From Akkermansiaceae bacterium (GTDB lineage: Bacteria; Verrucomicrobiota; Verrucomicrobiia; Verrucomicrobiales; DEV007), in contig JACKQC010000004.1 of NCBI GenBank assembly GCA_024233085.1, positions 62,001 to 126,000 on the forward strand: a DNA stretch of 64,000 nt, given 5' to 3'. How positions within the stretch are numbered: the first letter of the stretch is position 1; every line of letters begins with the position of its first letter. A program made the translations under genes and the position numbers. Below, piece by piece: positions 62,690 through 64,000 of the stretch. The notes below the pieces were generated by a model that saw only the letters and a program-made list of their open reading frames with translations, did no database searches and was not told the DNA's origin.

Positions 62690-62940
62690 TCGAAAACGGA
62701 AACGTTGACTGTTGGAGCGGAAAATTTGCCGTTCGGGACGTCAATGTTGGCGTTTGGAACGGAAACCGACCCGTTCGGGACGCCAACGCCCCGCTTCCGA
62801 ACGGGTCATGACCCCGTCGGGAAGGGAAACCTTTCCCCTTTTTGCGGGTCCGAACCCCTTGCGAACGGCAATTTTTCCGCTCCGAGCGGGTCGCGACCCC
62901 TTCGAAACGTCAACGGACCCGTCCGGAACGTGGCGGTTAA
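62690..62940. repeat. Degenerate 21-bp-period array (second locus)
   Basis: Units pairing gaacgg and ccgttcggg/aacggac with a 21-bp spacing (for example cgttcgggacg near 62737 and 62775) fill most of the gap 62650-62950. Like the array at 21700 it has 7-codon periodicity in one frame (KFAVRDV, NGNRPVR) but no convincing gene. The rest of the gap to 63103 is AT-rich without signal. Confidence 0.7.
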
Positions 62941-63103
62941 CGTGAAAAACACCGTATTTAGATTTTCAATCCGTTTTCCGTAAACGGTTTTCGCGATTTT
63001 TTCGCTTATTTTACAGGTTCCTCCGTTCAGCGCCCTTCGCTCGAGGGTTGATCTTCGGGTTCAGATCGGGCCATCGCATGGCGACTTTGTTTTTCAATTT
63101 CCG

Positions 63104-64000
63104 CTACTTCTTCGCCGAGGCCTTCAGAGCCTGGCGGACGCGGGCGAGGGTCTGGCGAACGTCGTCGGGCAGCTTGTCCTGGGAGAAGTTGGCGCCGGTT
63201 TTCTCCAGCGACTGGCCGGCTTCGGCGGGGCGTTTGGCTTCGAGCAGCAGCTCGGCGTGCCGGATGGCGAGGCGGGCGTAGCGGACTTCGGAGGTCTTCG
63301 GGTCGGAGACGGTGGTGGACCGCTCCGACAGGGCGATGGCCTCGTCCCAGCGGCCGTCGTCGGCGAGGAAGCGGGCAATCTCGGCGGCCGCCCAGCCGCC
63401 GCGGGGAAACACCGCGGTCAGGCGCTCGCCCGGGCCGCCGAGCAGTTCCTCGCGCGTGACCAGGGCCTGGTCGAGCAGGGGCTTGTAGAGGGTCTCGTGC
63501 GATCCGAAGGCCTTTTCCATCTGGGGACAGGAAAGGACGAGGCGCAGCGCGGCCTCGCGTTTTTCGGGGGCGGGCCGGAGCTTTTCATCGGGGGCCTTGA
63601 CCTTCAGGATTTGCGCGATGGCGGCCCAGAAGGGAGCCGTCTTGCGGCGCAGGGTGGTGGCGCAGGTCTCGGCGCTCTTCGGATCGAGGGCTTTGGCCCA
63701 CGCGACGACTTCCTTTTCGCGACCGGCGACGGCCGAGGCGGTGAGATAGGCGGCGGTGGTCTGGGCGAGATTGTCATGCTCGAGGGGCCGGCCCTTGACC
63801 TCGGAGAGCAGGCGACCCAGGGCGACGGCGTAGCCGGTCCACTCCTCGGGCGTGGCCTGGGGGCCGCGGAATTTCAGCGATTCGATGAGGCGGCCGCAGA
63901 AATGCTCCATCGCCTCGCGGCGGTAGTAGGTGTCGTTGCCGGAACCGTTCACGGCGGCGATGAAATCGTCGACGACGGCGGTGTCGCCCTGGCGCAGCCG
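63104..64000 (-). CDS. Helical repeat protein, function unknown (5' end outside window)
   Basis: 299 residues visible; the frame continues past base 64000 (RLRQGDTAVVDDFIAAVNGS). The sequence is helical, TPR-like in places: AVALGRLLSEVKGRPLEH, WAAAEIARFLADDGRWDEAI, VRYARLAIRHAELLLEAKRP. No catalytic motif, no membrane segment in this part. Because the N-terminus is missing, family and export cannot be judged. Confidence 0.8.
   Translation of the reverse strand, partial: RLRQGDTAVVDDFIAAVNGSGNDTYYRREAMEHFCGRLIESLKFRGPQATPEEWTGYAVALGRLLSEVKGRPLEHDNLAQTTAAYLTASAVAGREKEVVAWAKALDPKSAETCATTLRRKTAPFWAAIAQILKVKAPDEKLRPAPEKREAALRLVLSCPQMEKAFGSHETLYKPLLDQALVTREELLGGPGERLTAVFPRGGWAAAEIARFLADDGRWDEAIALSERSTTVSDPKTSEVRYARLAIRHAELLLEAKRPAEAGQSLEKTGANFSQDKLPDDVRQTLARVRQALKASAKK

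Overview
This is a high-GC bacterial window, most likely from the Verrucomicrobiota or a close PVC relative. That placement is inferred from gene content: a PVC-type dehydrogenase fused to HEAT and cytochrome c, Tat-exported Gfo/Idh/MocA oxidoreductases, a NIPSNAP protein, an SHD1-hydrolase, a FAD-oxidoreductase with a golvesin-like tail and many secreted sugar-active enzymes. No rRNA, tRNA or CRISPR array was recognised.

Layout. Bases 1-21.5 kb are accessory DNA. They hold the 3' part of a FAD oxidoreductase; a patatin gene inserted between 83-bp direct repeats copied from that oxidoreductase's 3' end; a hybrid histidine kinase; and a complex island at 6.6-21.5 kb. The island reads: oxygenase gene, cassette A (two unknown proteins plus a KGGVGR ATPase with 44-residue TPRs), a copied 3' fragment of a methyltransferase, a second oxygenase copy split by an IS66 element (8-bp target duplication), cassette B (a DUF4062/NB-ARC STAND protein with 18 PPR-like repeats), and the full methyltransferase. 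Bases 22-64 kb are mostly ordinary metabolism. They include hopene-cyclase-like genes, paired NlpC/P60-like secreted proteins, a feoAB operon behind a Fur-like box, xylose isomerase, VapBC, a NIPSNAP/GH105/hydrolase operon, ilvB-ilvN, monomeric isocitrate dehydrogenase, an ArsR/G3E GTPase/aquaglyceroporin group and two HicAB modules.

The strongest candidate for an undescribed system is cassette B. Its STAND ATPase carries 96-bp repeats that are almost identical in DNA. Their main amino-acid variation is the residue matching PPR specificity position 5 (Asn/Thr/Ser, codons AAC/ACC/AGC) and the last residue (Asp/Asn), which are the two positions that read RNA bases in plant PPR proteins. This suggests an NLR-like sensor whose ligand is a specific RNA. 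Cassette A has the same logic (P-loop ATPase plus recently expanded repeats). All three cassettes abut the 3' ends of genes, and those 3' ends are present twice.

The window also carries a family of short palindromes built on the half-site CCCAACAGGGTTG at nine loci, three of them in frame inside genes, and a second GC-rich double palindrome in frame in the methyltransferase. Several frameshifts (PPR array, HicA, IS66 transposase) may be real decay or assembly errors; sequence alone cannot tell.
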